Shown here piece after piece: positions 7,992 to 15,549 of a stretch of DNA of 64,000 nucleotides. The stretch's first letter is position 1. Every line of letters begins with the position of its first letter. Below the pieces are notes generated by a model, which made no database searches, was not told the origin of the DNA, and was given only the letters and a program-made list of their open reading frames with translations. Source of the stretch: DASSFZ01 sp035693785 (lineage in GTDB: Bacteria > Chloroflexota > Anaerolineae > Fen-1058). The DNA lies in contig DASSFZ010000212.1 of assembly GCA_035693785.1 (NCBI GenBank), forward strand, positions 6,661-70,660, given 5' to 3'. The position numbers and the translations under genes are program-made.

Positions 7992-8020
7992 ATAGTATTG
8001 GGAAACCGCACGGCGCACAA
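7992..8020 (-). promoter_or_regulatory. Candidate promoter of the radical SAM/precursor operon
   Basis: On the minus strand TTGTGC (8015-8020) is followed, after exactly 17 bases, by TACTAT (7992-7997). The -35 box is weak and the -10 box fair. The position upstream of the first gene of the operon and the palindrome just downstream support it. The 5' leader to the ATG at 7870 would be about 115 bases. Confidence 0.5.
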
Positions 8021-8042
8021 TGGCGCGCGGTCGAGTTCCGAC

Positions 8043-8058
8043 CTAGACCCCAGTCTAG
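8043..8058. other. Inverted repeat CTAGAC-cccA-GTCTAG
   Basis: A perfect 6-bp inverted repeat with a 4-base centre sits between the SDR gene that ends region B and the promoter of region A. There is no T run on the minus strand, so it is a poor terminator. It may be a second operator or a boundary hairpin. Confidence 0.35.
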
Positions 8059-8111
8059 TTCGCGCCTCAAGCGATGTGCCGGCCACTGGGCGTAAGCCGA
8101 ACCACGACAGG

Positions 8112-8903
8112 TCAGATGCGCTCACGCATGCGGACGTAGTAGCGGCTCAGCACCACATCGGCCAGCCCTGGAAATGCTCGGAGGAATGCAATCAGGGGGC
8201 GCCAGCTCGTCGGCAGGATGTCATGGCGACGCGGATGCCGGAGCAGTCTGGCAACGCGTTCGGCGACGACGTCGGAACACATCACGCCGCGCACGCGCTG
8301 GCCGTTGGCCAGCTTCTCGGCCGCGCGCCGCAGGCGTGGGCTGAAGTTGGTGGCGACAAAGCCTGGGCTTAGCACCGTCACGCGAATGCCGCTGTCCTGC
8401 ACTTCGCGCCGCAGCGCGTCGGAGAAACCGACGATCGCGGATTTGGTCGCGCAATAGATGCTGGCGCCCGGTATCCCGATCAGACCGGCGAGGGAAGCGA
8501 CGTTGATGATGTGCCCCGACGACTGGCGCAGCATGGCCGGCAGCACCGCCTGCACGCAATCGATCACCGCGATCAGATTCACGTCGATCTGTTCGCACAC
8601 CTGGTCGGGATCCAGATCGATCACGCGCCGCGGGTAACTCAACCCGGCATTATTGACGAGCACATCCACGCGCCTCCACCGGTCGAGGGTGGCCTGGACC
8701 ATGTGCTGGATGGCCGCGCGATCGCGCACGTCGGTCGGGACGACGAGGGCGCGCGTCTCGTCGCCGATTGCAGCGGCCACCCGTTCGAGTTCTTCTCGTC
8801 GCCGCGCGGCCAGCGTCACACACATTCCGTCACGCGCCAGGCGACGCGCCGTTGCCTCGCCAATTCCACTCGATGCGCCTGTCACGATAGCCACTTTGTC
8901 CAC
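8112..8903 (-). CDS. Short-chain dehydrogenase/reductase
   Basis: This is a classical SDR of 263 residues. The nucleotide-binding TGASSGIG lies at residues 8-15, NNAG near residue 87, and the catalytic Ser and Tyr-x-x-x-Lys in NVASLAGLIG followed by YCATK. The C-terminal tail (LRAFPGLADVVLSRYY) is hydrophobic and may touch the membrane, as in SDRs that act on lipids. It is the last gene of the type II fatty-acid/polyketide-like operon, 58 bases after a radical SAM gene. It probably reduces a keto group or oxidises a hydroxyl on the acyl product. It is more distant from FabG than the SDR at 13869, so it need not work on ACP-bound chains. Confidence 0.88.
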   Translation of the reverse strand: MDKVAIVTGASSGIGEATARRLARDGMCVTLAARRREELERVAAAIGDETRALVVPTDVRDRAAIQHMVQATLDRWRRVDVLVNNAGLSYPRRVIDLDPDQVCEQIDVNLIAVIDCVQAVLPAMLRQSSGHIINVASLAGLIGIPGASIYCATKSAIVGFSDALRREVQDSGIRVTVLSPGFVATNFSPRLRRAAEKLANGQRVRGVMCSDVVAERVARLLRHPRRHDILPTSWRPLIAFLRAFPGLADVVLSRYYVRMRERI

Positions 8904-8961
8904 GATCGACTCCTACGTTGGCCGCTTGCGCGTCGATCCGACGCCTGGGCGGCGCGGCACC

Positions 8962-10392
8962 TCAAGCGCGAGCGACCGACCTTTTAGTCCGCGCCGCTTT
9001 GACGACGGCCACTGCTCGCTTGATCGGCGCGCCGACGGCTGCGTGTCGCCAGGCAGGCCCTGTCGTCCCCAGGCGTGTGCCCAGGCGCATGATAGCCTTG
9101 GCGATGGCCGAATCGCGTTGACGCGGGGCGAGCCAGGTCGGTTCCCGCCGCGCGTGATTCAAGACTCGCTCCATCATCTTCGGCGCAAGCTCTGGTGACA
9201 AATAGAAACGCGGTTCCAGCAGATCGTCGTCCGAGAACGCCCCCCCTTCCTGTTGGAGCACCTCGGCCAGGCCGGTGGCCGGAAAGATGCGCAGTCCGAA
9301 TGAATACGTCACGGCCGTGGCGCGCATCTTGCCAATGGCTGTCAACGTCTCCTCGATCGTTGTCGCCGTCTCGCCTAGCCCGCCGAAGATCAGATGGAAG
9401 AGGAACGGCAACCTGGCCTGGCAGCAGCCCTCACTGCAGGCGGCTACGTCGTCCAGCGTGAACCCCTTGCGCAACCGATGCAGCATCCCATCGTTTGCCG
9501 CGTCGATGCCCAGCTCGACGCCGCTGCAGCCGGCGCGCCTCATCAGGCAGGCCAGCTCGGGCGACAGCGAGGACGGGTTGGCTCCGCACACCCAGTGCAG
9601 GTCGAGCCTGCGCCGCAGTATCTCCTCGCAGATCGCCGCAGCGTGATCCGGCGGATACGTGAACACCGCATCCACGAAATGGATCTTCTTCACGCCGGCG
9701 CGCGCCAATCGCTCCAACTCTTCGCCTACGTTCTGCGGAGAGCGCAGCCGCACGTCTCGCCCCTCGATCACGGGGTAGTTGCAGTACAGGCACCGAAACG
9801 GGCAACCCCGCTTGGTCTGGACGTTAACCGCGCTGCCTGCCAGCTCGTACGTCCGGGAGACTGCCCGATCGCGCGTGGGAATGGGCAAAGCATCGAGATC
9901 GCGCACACGAGCCGGTGGCTGCCTGTCGCCTGGCGAGTCGCGGTTCGTCACAACGCCTGGGACACGATGCGGGTCACCGCACGCCAGCCACAACGGGAAC
10001 GCCTCTTCGCCTTCGCCGACAATCCCGATTTGCAGGTCCAAGAAGCGCAGTATGGCCTGAGGAAAGATGGAGAAGCCCGACCCGCCGGCCACGATGGGCG
10101 CATGGAACGCCTGACGGCAGGCATCGACGATAGGGCGTATCGCAGGCAGGTAACGCACGGGCGCATCGTAAGTCAGGTTGTCGATGTTTCGGATGGACAG
10201 GCCGATGCAATCCGGCTTGAACGTCTGCACGGCATCGCGCGCGACCTGCGCCGCATCCTTTGCAAAGCACAGGTCCAGCAGGCGCGTCTCGATGCCCCGC
10301 TGTCGCAGGCTGGCATCCACATAGGCGAGTCCCAGCGGCAGGACCGGATAGGGCGACTGCTCCCGATTGGTGTAGATGAGCAAGACTCTCAT
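8962..10392 (-). CDS. B12-binding-domain radical SAM protein
   Basis: The 476-residue protein begins MRVLLIYTN and has an N-terminal Rossmann-like domain of the cobalamin-binding type (GLSIRNIDN and VAGGSGFSIFP, residues 60-112). A radical SAM core follows with RGCPFRCLYC at about residues 196-204. The usual Asp-x-His-x-x-Gly cobalamin motif is not visible, so B12 binding is uncertain. The ATG at 10392 overlaps the TGA of the upstream ketosynthase (ATGA), which indicates translational coupling and fixes the start. Enzymes of this class carry out methylations, cyclisations and rearrangements. In a fatty-acid operon it is a candidate for remodelling the acyl chain, as proposed for related proteins in ladderane clusters. 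The exact reaction cannot be deduced. Confidence 0.88.
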   Translation of the reverse strand: MRVLLIYTNREQSPYPVLPLGLAYVDASLRQRGIETRLLDLCFAKDAAQVARDAVQTFKPDCIGLSIRNIDNLTYDAPVRYLPAIRPIVDACRQAFHAPIVAGGSGFSIFPQAILRFLDLQIGIVGEGEEAFPLWLACGDPHRVPGVVTNRDSPGDRQPPARVRDLDALPIPTRDRAVSRTYELAGSAVNVQTKRGCPFRCLYCNYPVIEGRDVRLRSPQNVGEELERLARAGVKKIHFVDAVFTYPPDHAAAICEEILRRRLDLHWVCGANPSSLSPELACLMRRAGCSGVELGIDAANDGMLHRLRKGFTLDDVAACSEGCCQARLPFLFHLIFGGLGETATTIEETLTAIGKMRATAVTYSFGLRIFPATGLAEVLQQEGGAFSDDDLLEPRFYLSPELAPKMMERVLNHARREPTWLAPRQRDSAIAKAIMRLGTRLGTTGPAWRHAAVGAPIKRAVAVVKAARTKRSVARA

Positions 10393-11660
10393 GCCACTGG
10401 CTTCCTGTACACGACGGCATTGTTGCGCCCGAAAAACGAGATCGTGTTTTGCAGGATCGTCCGAATGGGAATTGCCCGGCCCACGTTCGGCACGTAATCC
10501 AGATCGCATTCGGGATCAGGCTCGCGATAGTTGATCGTCGGGGGCACGAAACCGTGCTCCATCACTAACGCGCACGTCACCGCCTGCATGATCCCGGCCG
10601 CGCCCTGCGTATGCCCGAGCATCGACTTGATCGCGCTGACCGGCACGCGACACGCCGCTTCACCAAACACGTTCTTGATCGTCTTGGTCTCGTTGACGTC
10701 GTTCAACTGTGTACTGGTACCGTGCGCGCATACGTAATCCACCTCGTCAGGCTGTACGCCCGCCTCGTGCAACGCCAGGCGCATGGCCCGCGCCGACTGT
10801 TCGCTCGTCGGGCTGGGAGCCGTCATGTGATAAGCATCCGCCGACGCGCCGTAGCCGGCCACCTCCGCGTAGATATGCGCGCCGCGCCGCCGGGCATGCT
10901 CCCACTCTTCCAGCAGGATCACGCCTGCGCCCTCGCCCATCACGAATCCGTTGCGCGTACGGTCGAAGGGACGCGACGCGCGTTCCGGCTCATCGTTGTG
11001 CTGCGACAGCACGTTGAGCATCGCGTAACTGTAGAAGATGTAGGGCTGGATCGGCGCCTCTGCGCCGCCTGCGATCATCAAGTCGGCCTCGCCATACTGG
11101 ATCTGGCGAAAAGCGTAGCCCACTGCATCGGTGGACGACGCGCACGCTGCGGCGGTGACCGTGCTATCACCCTGCAGGCCGAACATCCCGTTCACGCTCA
11201 GCGCCACCTGTCCCAAGAAAGTGGTCAAGACGTGACGCGCGCAGCGCTGCGCCTCCGCTTCGTCGCCACGGGCGGCTGCGGCGAACAAGTCGTCCAAAAG
11301 AGGCAGACGCGCTTCCAAATCCCCCGCCGCCGAACCGATGCTCACCCCAGCACGCGTCCGATCTTCGGCGTCGAGCTGCACATCGGCATCGGCCAGCGCC
11401 TGCTGGGTCGCAACCAGCATGAATTGATTCGCGCGATCGGCTTGATCGGTCCAACGCGCAACGGCGGCGGCATCCAGATAGCGGCGCACATCGAAGACCT
11501 TCACTTCGGCAGCCATCGTGGAGCGGTAGCCGCTGGCATCGAACGCCTGGATCGGCCCTGCACCGGAGCGACCCGCCTTGAGGTTCTCCCAGAAGTCGCG
11601 TTTGCCGATCCCAATCGGCGACACGATCCCCACGCCGGTCAGCGCCACACGTCTAGCCAT
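10389..11660 (-). CDS. Beta-ketoacyl synthase, KS-alpha-like (active-site triad intact)
   Basis: This 423-residue FabF/KS-alpha-type condensing enzyme has the catalytic Cys at about residue 173 in TAAACASSTDA, His at about 313 in CAHGTSTQLND and His at about 350 in KSMLGHTQGAAG. It should therefore catalyse decarboxylative condensation on ACP. It is paired with the gene just upstream (11653-12954), which overlaps it by eight bases and lacks the nucleophile. That arrangement matches the KS-alpha/KS-beta heterodimer of type II polyketide synthases. The next gene, a radical SAM protein, overlaps its stop codon. The chain it builds is unknown; the partner subunit would be expected to influence chain length. 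Confidence 0.93.
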   Translation of the reverse strand: MARRVALTGVGIVSPIGIGKRDFWENLKAGRSGAGPIQAFDASGYRSTMAAEVKVFDVRRYLDAAAVARWTDQADRANQFMLVATQQALADADVQLDAEDRTRAGVSIGSAAGDLEARLPLLDDLFAAAARGDEAEAQRCARHVLTTFLGQVALSVNGMFGLQGDSTVTAAACASSTDAVGYAFRQIQYGEADLMIAGGAEAPIQPYIFYSYAMLNVLSQHNDEPERASRPFDRTRNGFVMGEGAGVILLEEWEHARRRGAHIYAEVAGYGASADAYHMTAPSPTSEQSARAMRLALHEAGVQPDEVDYVCAHGTSTQLNDVNETKTIKNVFGEAACRVPVSAIKSMLGHTQGAAGIMQAVTCALVMEHGFVPPTINYREPDPECDLDYVPNVGRAIPIRTILQNTISFFGRNNAVVYRKPVA

Positions 11661-12954
11661 CGGCAGGATCTCCTTCGCGCCAGCGCTTGTAGACGAGCGC
11701 GCCGCACTTGCCCAGGACAGATAGGCTGTTGTGTAGGATCACGGCGGGCGAGGCTGCCCGCGCCTGGTTGGGCACGTAATCCAGGTCGCACATCGGATCC
11801 GGCTGGCTGTAATTGATTGTCGGCGGCAGCAAGCCGCGCCCCAGCGCCAGACAGCAGCTCGCCGCTTGCAGCGCGCCGTCGGCGCCCAACGTATACCCGA
11901 ATATGGGCTTGATGGAACTGACCGGCACGTCGTACGCGTGTTCGCCCAGAGCCTGCTTGATGGCCAGCGTCTCCCGGATGTCGCCCGCTTGAGTGCCGAT
12001 GCCGTGCGCGGCGATGAACTCGACGCAGTCAGGAGCCAGGGCCGCATCCGCCAGCGCCATGCGCATGGCGAGGCTGGTATCGCCTGGCGCGTCGTGCGCC
12101 GGCAGGTCGTTGGCGGGCAGGCACGTCGCGGCATAGCCGGCCAGTTCGGCGTAGACGTGCGCGCCGCGCCGCAGCGCATGCTGCATCTCTTCCAAGACGA
12201 GAATGGCCGCACCCTCGCCGAGCACAAACCCGTCCCGCCCGGCATCGAACGGCCGGCAGGCGCGCTCTGGCTGATCGTTGCGGCGCGACAGCAAGCCGAG
12301 GCCGTCGAACAGGATTAGCGACGAATGCAGGATCGGCGCTTCGCTGCCGCCAGCGATCATGACATCGGCCTCGTCGTACTTGATCTGCCGATACGCATAG
12401 CCCAGCGCATCCATGCCGGCGGTCTCGGCGGCGTAGACCGTCACGCCCGGCCCGCGCAACTGAAAATTGACCGTGATGTTGCCGAACGACGCGCCGCTGC
12501 TGCCGATGATGCACGACAGGGCGTTCATCTTGTGAATGCCGCCTGTCTGGATGCGCTCTATCTCGCCGCGCGCCATACGGATCGGGCCGGCAAACGTGCC
12601 GATGCTCGTGCCTGCGCGTTCGGAGTCGCTCGGGGTGAGGGTGAGATCGGCATCCTCCATCGCCATCTGGGCGGCCGCATACGCAAAGCCCGACACGCGC
12701 TCCATGAAGCGCGCCTGCTTGCGGTCGGTGTAATCGTTGATGGAGAAGCCATCCACGCTGGCTGCGATGTGCACGCGCTGGCCCGGCCGAGGCTCAAGCG
12801 TGCGGATCGGCCCGGCGCACGAGCGGCCTTGACGGATGGCCTGCCAGAAGGCTTCTTTCCCGATGCCGGCCGGCGACACGACGCCAATGCCGGTCACCAC
12901 CACGCGGCGGCGCGCGTTTTGTCGTGTCGAGGCGTCATGTGTCAGCATAACCAT
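11653..12954 (-). CDS. KS-beta/chain-length-factor-like ketosynthase homologue without catalytic Cys
   Basis: The fold is that of FabF, but the active site is altered. Where the partner has Cys in AAACASSTDA, this protein has YAAETAGMDA, which puts Glu (about residue 177) at the Cys position. The second His is replaced by Tyr (about 354, in KPIFGYTLGADG). The first His in AAHGIGTQ is kept. Loss of the Cys with a KS-alpha partner next door is the mark of chain-length factors, where Gln is usual; Glu is less common. The ATG at 12954, 13 bases inside the ACP gene and preceded by GGGGA, is the best start, and another ATG lies two codons on. It probably forms a heterodimer with the 10389-11660 product. 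Confidence 0.85.
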   Translation of the reverse strand: MVMLTHDASTRQNARRRVVVTGIGVVSPAGIGKEAFWQAIRQGRSCAGPIRTLEPRPGQRVHIAASVDGFSINDYTDRKQARFMERVSGFAYAAAQMAMEDADLTLTPSDSERAGTSIGTFAGPIRMARGEIERIQTGGIHKMNALSCIIGSSGASFGNITVNFQLRGPGVTVYAAETAGMDALGYAYRQIKYDEADVMIAGGSEAPILHSSLILFDGLGLLSRRNDQPERACRPFDAGRDGFVLGEGAAILVLEEMQHALRRGAHVYAELAGYAATCLPANDLPAHDAPGDTSLAMRMALADAALAPDCVEFIAAHGIGTQAGDIRETLAIKQALGEHAYDVPVSSIKPIFGYTLGADGALQAASCCLALGRGLLPPTINYSQPDPMCDLDYVPNQARAASPAVILHNSLSVLGKCGALVYKRWREGDPADG

Positions 12955-13385
12955 CCGATTTCCCCGTAGTGCAGATTCGCCGTCATCAACAGCGCCAGCA
13001 CCCGCTTCTGAGGATTGGGAGAGCGCCATAGTTCTTTGCGAAACTCGAGTTCGCGCTGGTGAATGCGGGTCTCGCTCATCAGCGGCCGCGAGCAACACAA
13101 GGGAGCCAGCAGGTCGAGATACTCGACGAGCTGGCCGACGGTGGAGATCTCGGCGGCGCGGGCCTCCAGCGTTTCCTCCCACGATGGATCGACGTACCGA
13201 AACACGTCGGCCTCGAACTCGCGCTCGATGGCGATTATGAGTTCCACGATGTCCAGCGAATCGGCGTCGAGGTCTTCGCGAAAACGGGCCTGGAGCGTCA
13301 CGTCGTCCGGCGCGACATTGAGCGTATGCACAATGACATTTCGCATTCGCTCAAACGTGTTAAGCGAGTTCTTGCGTTCGCTCAT
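12942..13385 (-). CDS. Acyl carrier protein with C-terminal extension
   Basis: The first 90 residues or so form a typical ACP. The phosphopantetheine Ser (about residue 43) is in LDADSLDIVELI and is preceded by RFREDL. About 55 further residues follow, with MSETRIHQRELEFRKELW and a final GEIGWLC. No known domain was recognised in this tail, which is rich in charged residues. The total is 147 residues, whereas stand-alone ACPs have about 80. The ATG at 13385 has AGAGG upstream and overlaps the dehydratase gene by 26 bases. Its place between the dehydratase and the KS-beta/KS-alpha pair makes it the dedicated carrier of this pathway. The tail might dock a partner such as a radical SAM enzyme, but that is a guess. 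Confidence 0.92.
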   Translation of the reverse strand: MSERKNSLNTFERMRNVIVHTLNVAPDDVTLQARFREDLDADSLDIVELIIAIEREFEADVFRYVDPSWEETLEARAAEISTVGQLVEYLDLLAPLCCSRPLMSETRIHQRELEFRKELWRSPNPQKRVLALLMTANLHYGEIGWLC

Positions 13386-13872
13386 CGGAACCTCTCTCCG
13401 CGCGCAGCCGCTCACCGGTGTGGTCGCCGGGCGACGCAATGACCACCTCGCCCTCGGCGACTGTCCCGCCGCCGGTGGTGATGCGACCTTGAATCACCAT
13501 CACGCCCAGGCAGGCTCGAATCACCGTCGCTTCGATGCGCAGCGAGTCGCCGGGCCGCGCCGGTTGGCGAAAGCGAAAGTTGCGAATGCGCGCCAGGAAA
13601 CCCAGGTAGGCAGTAGCCTCGTCGTCGTTCGACCCTGCCCGCAAGGCAATCCCGCCGACCTGCGCCACCATTTCGACCAGCAGAACACCCGGCACAATGG
13701 GATGATCGGGGAAGTGCCCGGCGAAGTACGGCTCGTTGATGCTAACGTTCTTGATCGCCACCGCGCGCCGTCCCGGCTCAACTTCGAGGACGCGATCGAC
13801 GAACAGGAAGGGATAGCGGTGGGGAAGCAGCCGAAAGATATCCTGAATGTCCACGGCGTCCACCTCGCTCAC
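13360..13872 (-). CDS. fabZ: FabZ-type 3-hydroxyacyl-ACP dehydratase
   Basis: This 170-residue hotdog-fold protein contains LPHRYPFLFVDRV and then HFPDHPIVPGVLLVEMVAQ. Both catalytic residues are visible, His at about 53 and Glu at about 67. It should remove water from 3-hydroxyacyl-ACP to give the trans-2-enoyl intermediate. The C-terminal 20 residues are a charged extension past the usual FabZ end. The start codon overlaps the FabG stop by four bases (ATGA), and the ACP gene starts inside its 3' end, so the genes are translationally coupled. Unlike the second hotdog protein in this operon (18113-18544), its active site is complete. Confidence 0.93.
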   Translation of the reverse strand: MSEVDAVDIQDIFRLLPHRYPFLFVDRVLEVEPGRRAVAIKNVSINEPYFAGHFPDHPIVPGVLLVEMVAQVGGIALRAGSNDDEATAYLGFLARIRNFRFRQPARPGDSLRIEATVIRACLGVMVIQGRITTGGGTVAEGEVVIASPGDHTGERLRAERGSDERTQELA

Positions 13873-14612
13873 ATGGCCAGACCGCCGTCCACTACCAGCA
13901 CATGGCCGGTGATGTACTCGGCGGCCGGGCTGCTCAGGAAGACGACGGCTTTGGCCACGTCTTCAGGCCGGCCCAGGCGCTGGAGTGGAATCGCCTGCAC
14001 AAACTTCTCCTGAACGTGAGCCGGAATCGCTTTCACCATCCGCGTGTCGATGAACCCCGGCGCGACGACGTTGACGGTGATGCGGTAGGTCGCCAGCTCG
14101 CGGGCGAGCGCTTTGCTCAGACCGATCAGGCCGGCTTTGGCCGCGCTGTAGTTGGCCTGACCGGCCTGCCCCATGATCCCGCTGATCGAGGCGACGTTGA
14201 TGATGCGACCAGCCCGCTTTTTCATCATGGTCTTGGCGACGGCACGCGCGCAGTGAAACGCGCCCTTGAGGTTGATGTCGAGGACGTGGTCCCAGTGCTC
14301 GTCGCTCATCATCAGCAGCAGCCGATCGGCGGTAACCCCGGCGTTGTTCACCAGCACGTCGACACGGCCCCAGCGGTCGAGCACGGTCTTGACCATCGAC
14401 CTGACCGCACCAGCGTCCGCCACGTCGGCGCACACGGCGACGCCCTCACCGCCGGCAGCGGCGACGTCGGAGACGAGCCGATCCGCGCTCGCCGCATCGC
14501 ACACGTAGTTCACGGCCACGCTGGCGCCTTCTTGGGCGAGCGCCAAACAGATAGCGCGTCCGATCTCGCCGGTTCCGCCGGTGACCAACGCCACGCAGCC
14601 CGATAGCCTCAT
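13869..14612 (-). CDS. fabG: FabG-type 3-oxoacyl-ACP reductase
   Basis: The SDR of 247 residues has the FabG signature. TGGTGEIG near residue 11 is the cofactor loop, NNAGVTADRLL is followed by the Asn motif, and NVASISGIMGQAGQANYSAA with AAKAG gives the Ser-Tyr-Lys triad. The C-terminal ITGHVLVVDGG is also characteristic. It should reduce 3-oxoacyl-ACP to the 3-hydroxy form with NADPH. The ATG at 14612 shares one base with the FabI stop (TGATG), which defines the start; an upstream extension of 36 codons is not credible. It is part of the fabI-fabG-fabZ-acp-KS run. Confidence 0.94.
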   Translation of the reverse strand: MRLSGCVALVTGGTGEIGRAICLALAQEGASVAVNYVCDAASADRLVSDVAAAGGEGVAVCADVADAGAVRSMVKTVLDRWGRVDVLVNNAGVTADRLLLMMSDEHWDHVLDINLKGAFHCARAVAKTMMKKRAGRIINVASISGIMGQAGQANYSAAKAGLIGLSKALARELATYRITVNVVAPGFIDTRMVKAIPAHVQEKFVQAIPLQRLGRPEDVAKAVVFLSSPAAEYITGHVLVVDGGLAM

Positions 14613-15403
14613 CACGCTTCCTTCACCGGCTCCGGCAGGCGAATGCCCAGGATGTTGAAGCCGCCGTCGACATACACCACTTCGCCGGTCACGGCGCCGG
14701 ACAGATCGCTGCACAGCCACACGGCCGTCTTGCCCACGTCCTCGATGGTGACGCGCCGCCGCAGCGGGGCGATGTCCTCGAAAGTGCGAAACAGCGTCTT
14801 GAAACCGGTCACGCCGGCCGAAGCCAGCGTGCGAATCGGCCCGGGGCTGATGGCGTTGACGCGTATATGGCGCGGCCCCAAGTCGCAGGCCAGATAGCGC
14901 ACGCTCGCTTCGAGCGCGGCCTTGGCCACACCCATCACGTTGTAGTGCGGCATCACTTGCCGGCTGCCGTGGAAGGTGAGGGTGAGGACGCTGCCGCCCG
15001 GGTTCATCAACGGCGCGGCGGCCCGCACCAGAGCCGTGAGCGAATAGGCGCTGATGTCGAGCGCCAAGTGAAAACCCTCGCGCGAGGTGTCGAGGTACGG
15101 CCGGTTGAGATCGTCGCGATTGGCGAAGGCGACGCTATGCACCAGGAAGTCCAGCGTCCCGAACGCCTGACGCGCTTTCTCAAACAGCGTCGCGATGTCC
15201 GCGTCGCGCGTCACGTCGCACGGCTCGACGAACTCGGCCCGCAGGCTGCGCGCCAGCGGCCGCACGCGTCGCTCCAGCGCGGGCACGGCGTAACTGAAGC
15301 CGAGTGTCGCGCCCTCCGCGTGCAGAGCCTGGGCGATGCCCCAGGCAATGCTGTGATCGTTTGCCACGCCGAAGATCAGGCCTTGCTTGCCGCTGAGTAA
15401 CAC
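14612..15403 (-). CDS. fabI: FabI-type enoyl-ACP reductase
   Basis: This 263-residue protein has the divergent SDR signature of FabI. GVANDHSIAWGIA at residues 12-24 binds the nucleotide, and HSVAFANRDDLNRPYLDTS is typical of the family. The catalytic Tyr and Lys are in PHYNVMGVAK. The accessory aromatic position before it, Tyr in many FabI proteins, is Phe here (TLTFHGSRQVMP). It should reduce the enoyl-ACP double bond. A full reductive set, reductase plus dehydratase plus enoyl reductase, shows that at least part of the chain made by this operon can be fully saturated. The ATG at 15403 follows GAGGAGGCGC. A repeat of 89 bases separates it from the next ketosynthase. Confidence 0.93.
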   Translation of the reverse strand: MLLSGKQGLIFGVANDHSIAWGIAQALHAEGATLGFSYAVPALERRVRPLARSLRAEFVEPCDVTRDADIATLFEKARQAFGTLDFLVHSVAFANRDDLNRPYLDTSREGFHLALDISAYSLTALVRAAAPLMNPGGSVLTLTFHGSRQVMPHYNVMGVAKAALEASVRYLACDLGPRHIRVNAISPGPIRTLASAGVTGFKTLFRTFEDIAPLRRRVTIEDVGKTAVWLCSDLSGAVTGEVVYVDGGFNILGIRLPEPVKEA

Positions 15404-15435
15404 AGCGCCTCCTCGCTCTCACAGTGCATCCGACA

Positions 15436-15524
15436 TGTCATTCTGAGGCACGAAGCGCCGAAGAATCTCTGTTTTCGCGGCCCGACATGAGACACTTCGC
15501 TCGCTGCGCCCGCCCAGAGTGACG
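15436..15524. repeat. Intergenic repeat, imperfect inverted ends
   Basis: This stretch has the form GTCATTCTGAGGCACGAAGC ... GAAGAATCTC ... CGCCCAGAGTGAC, with inverted ends (GTCATTCTG against CAGAGTGAC). Similar short dispersed elements are widespread in Chloroflexota and some other phyla. It interrupts the otherwise overlapping operon between fabI and a fabF-type gene. It has no coding capacity and may act as a hairpin in the mRNA. Confidence 0.6.
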
Positions 15525-15549
15525 GCTGCACGGAGTCTTAAGACACACT

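Noticed and set aside
7871..8125. N-terminal extension of the third radical SAM protein
   Set aside because: The stretch holds the candidate promoter and operator, lowers the coding quality and is not part of the PqqD domain. The ATG at 7870 is better.
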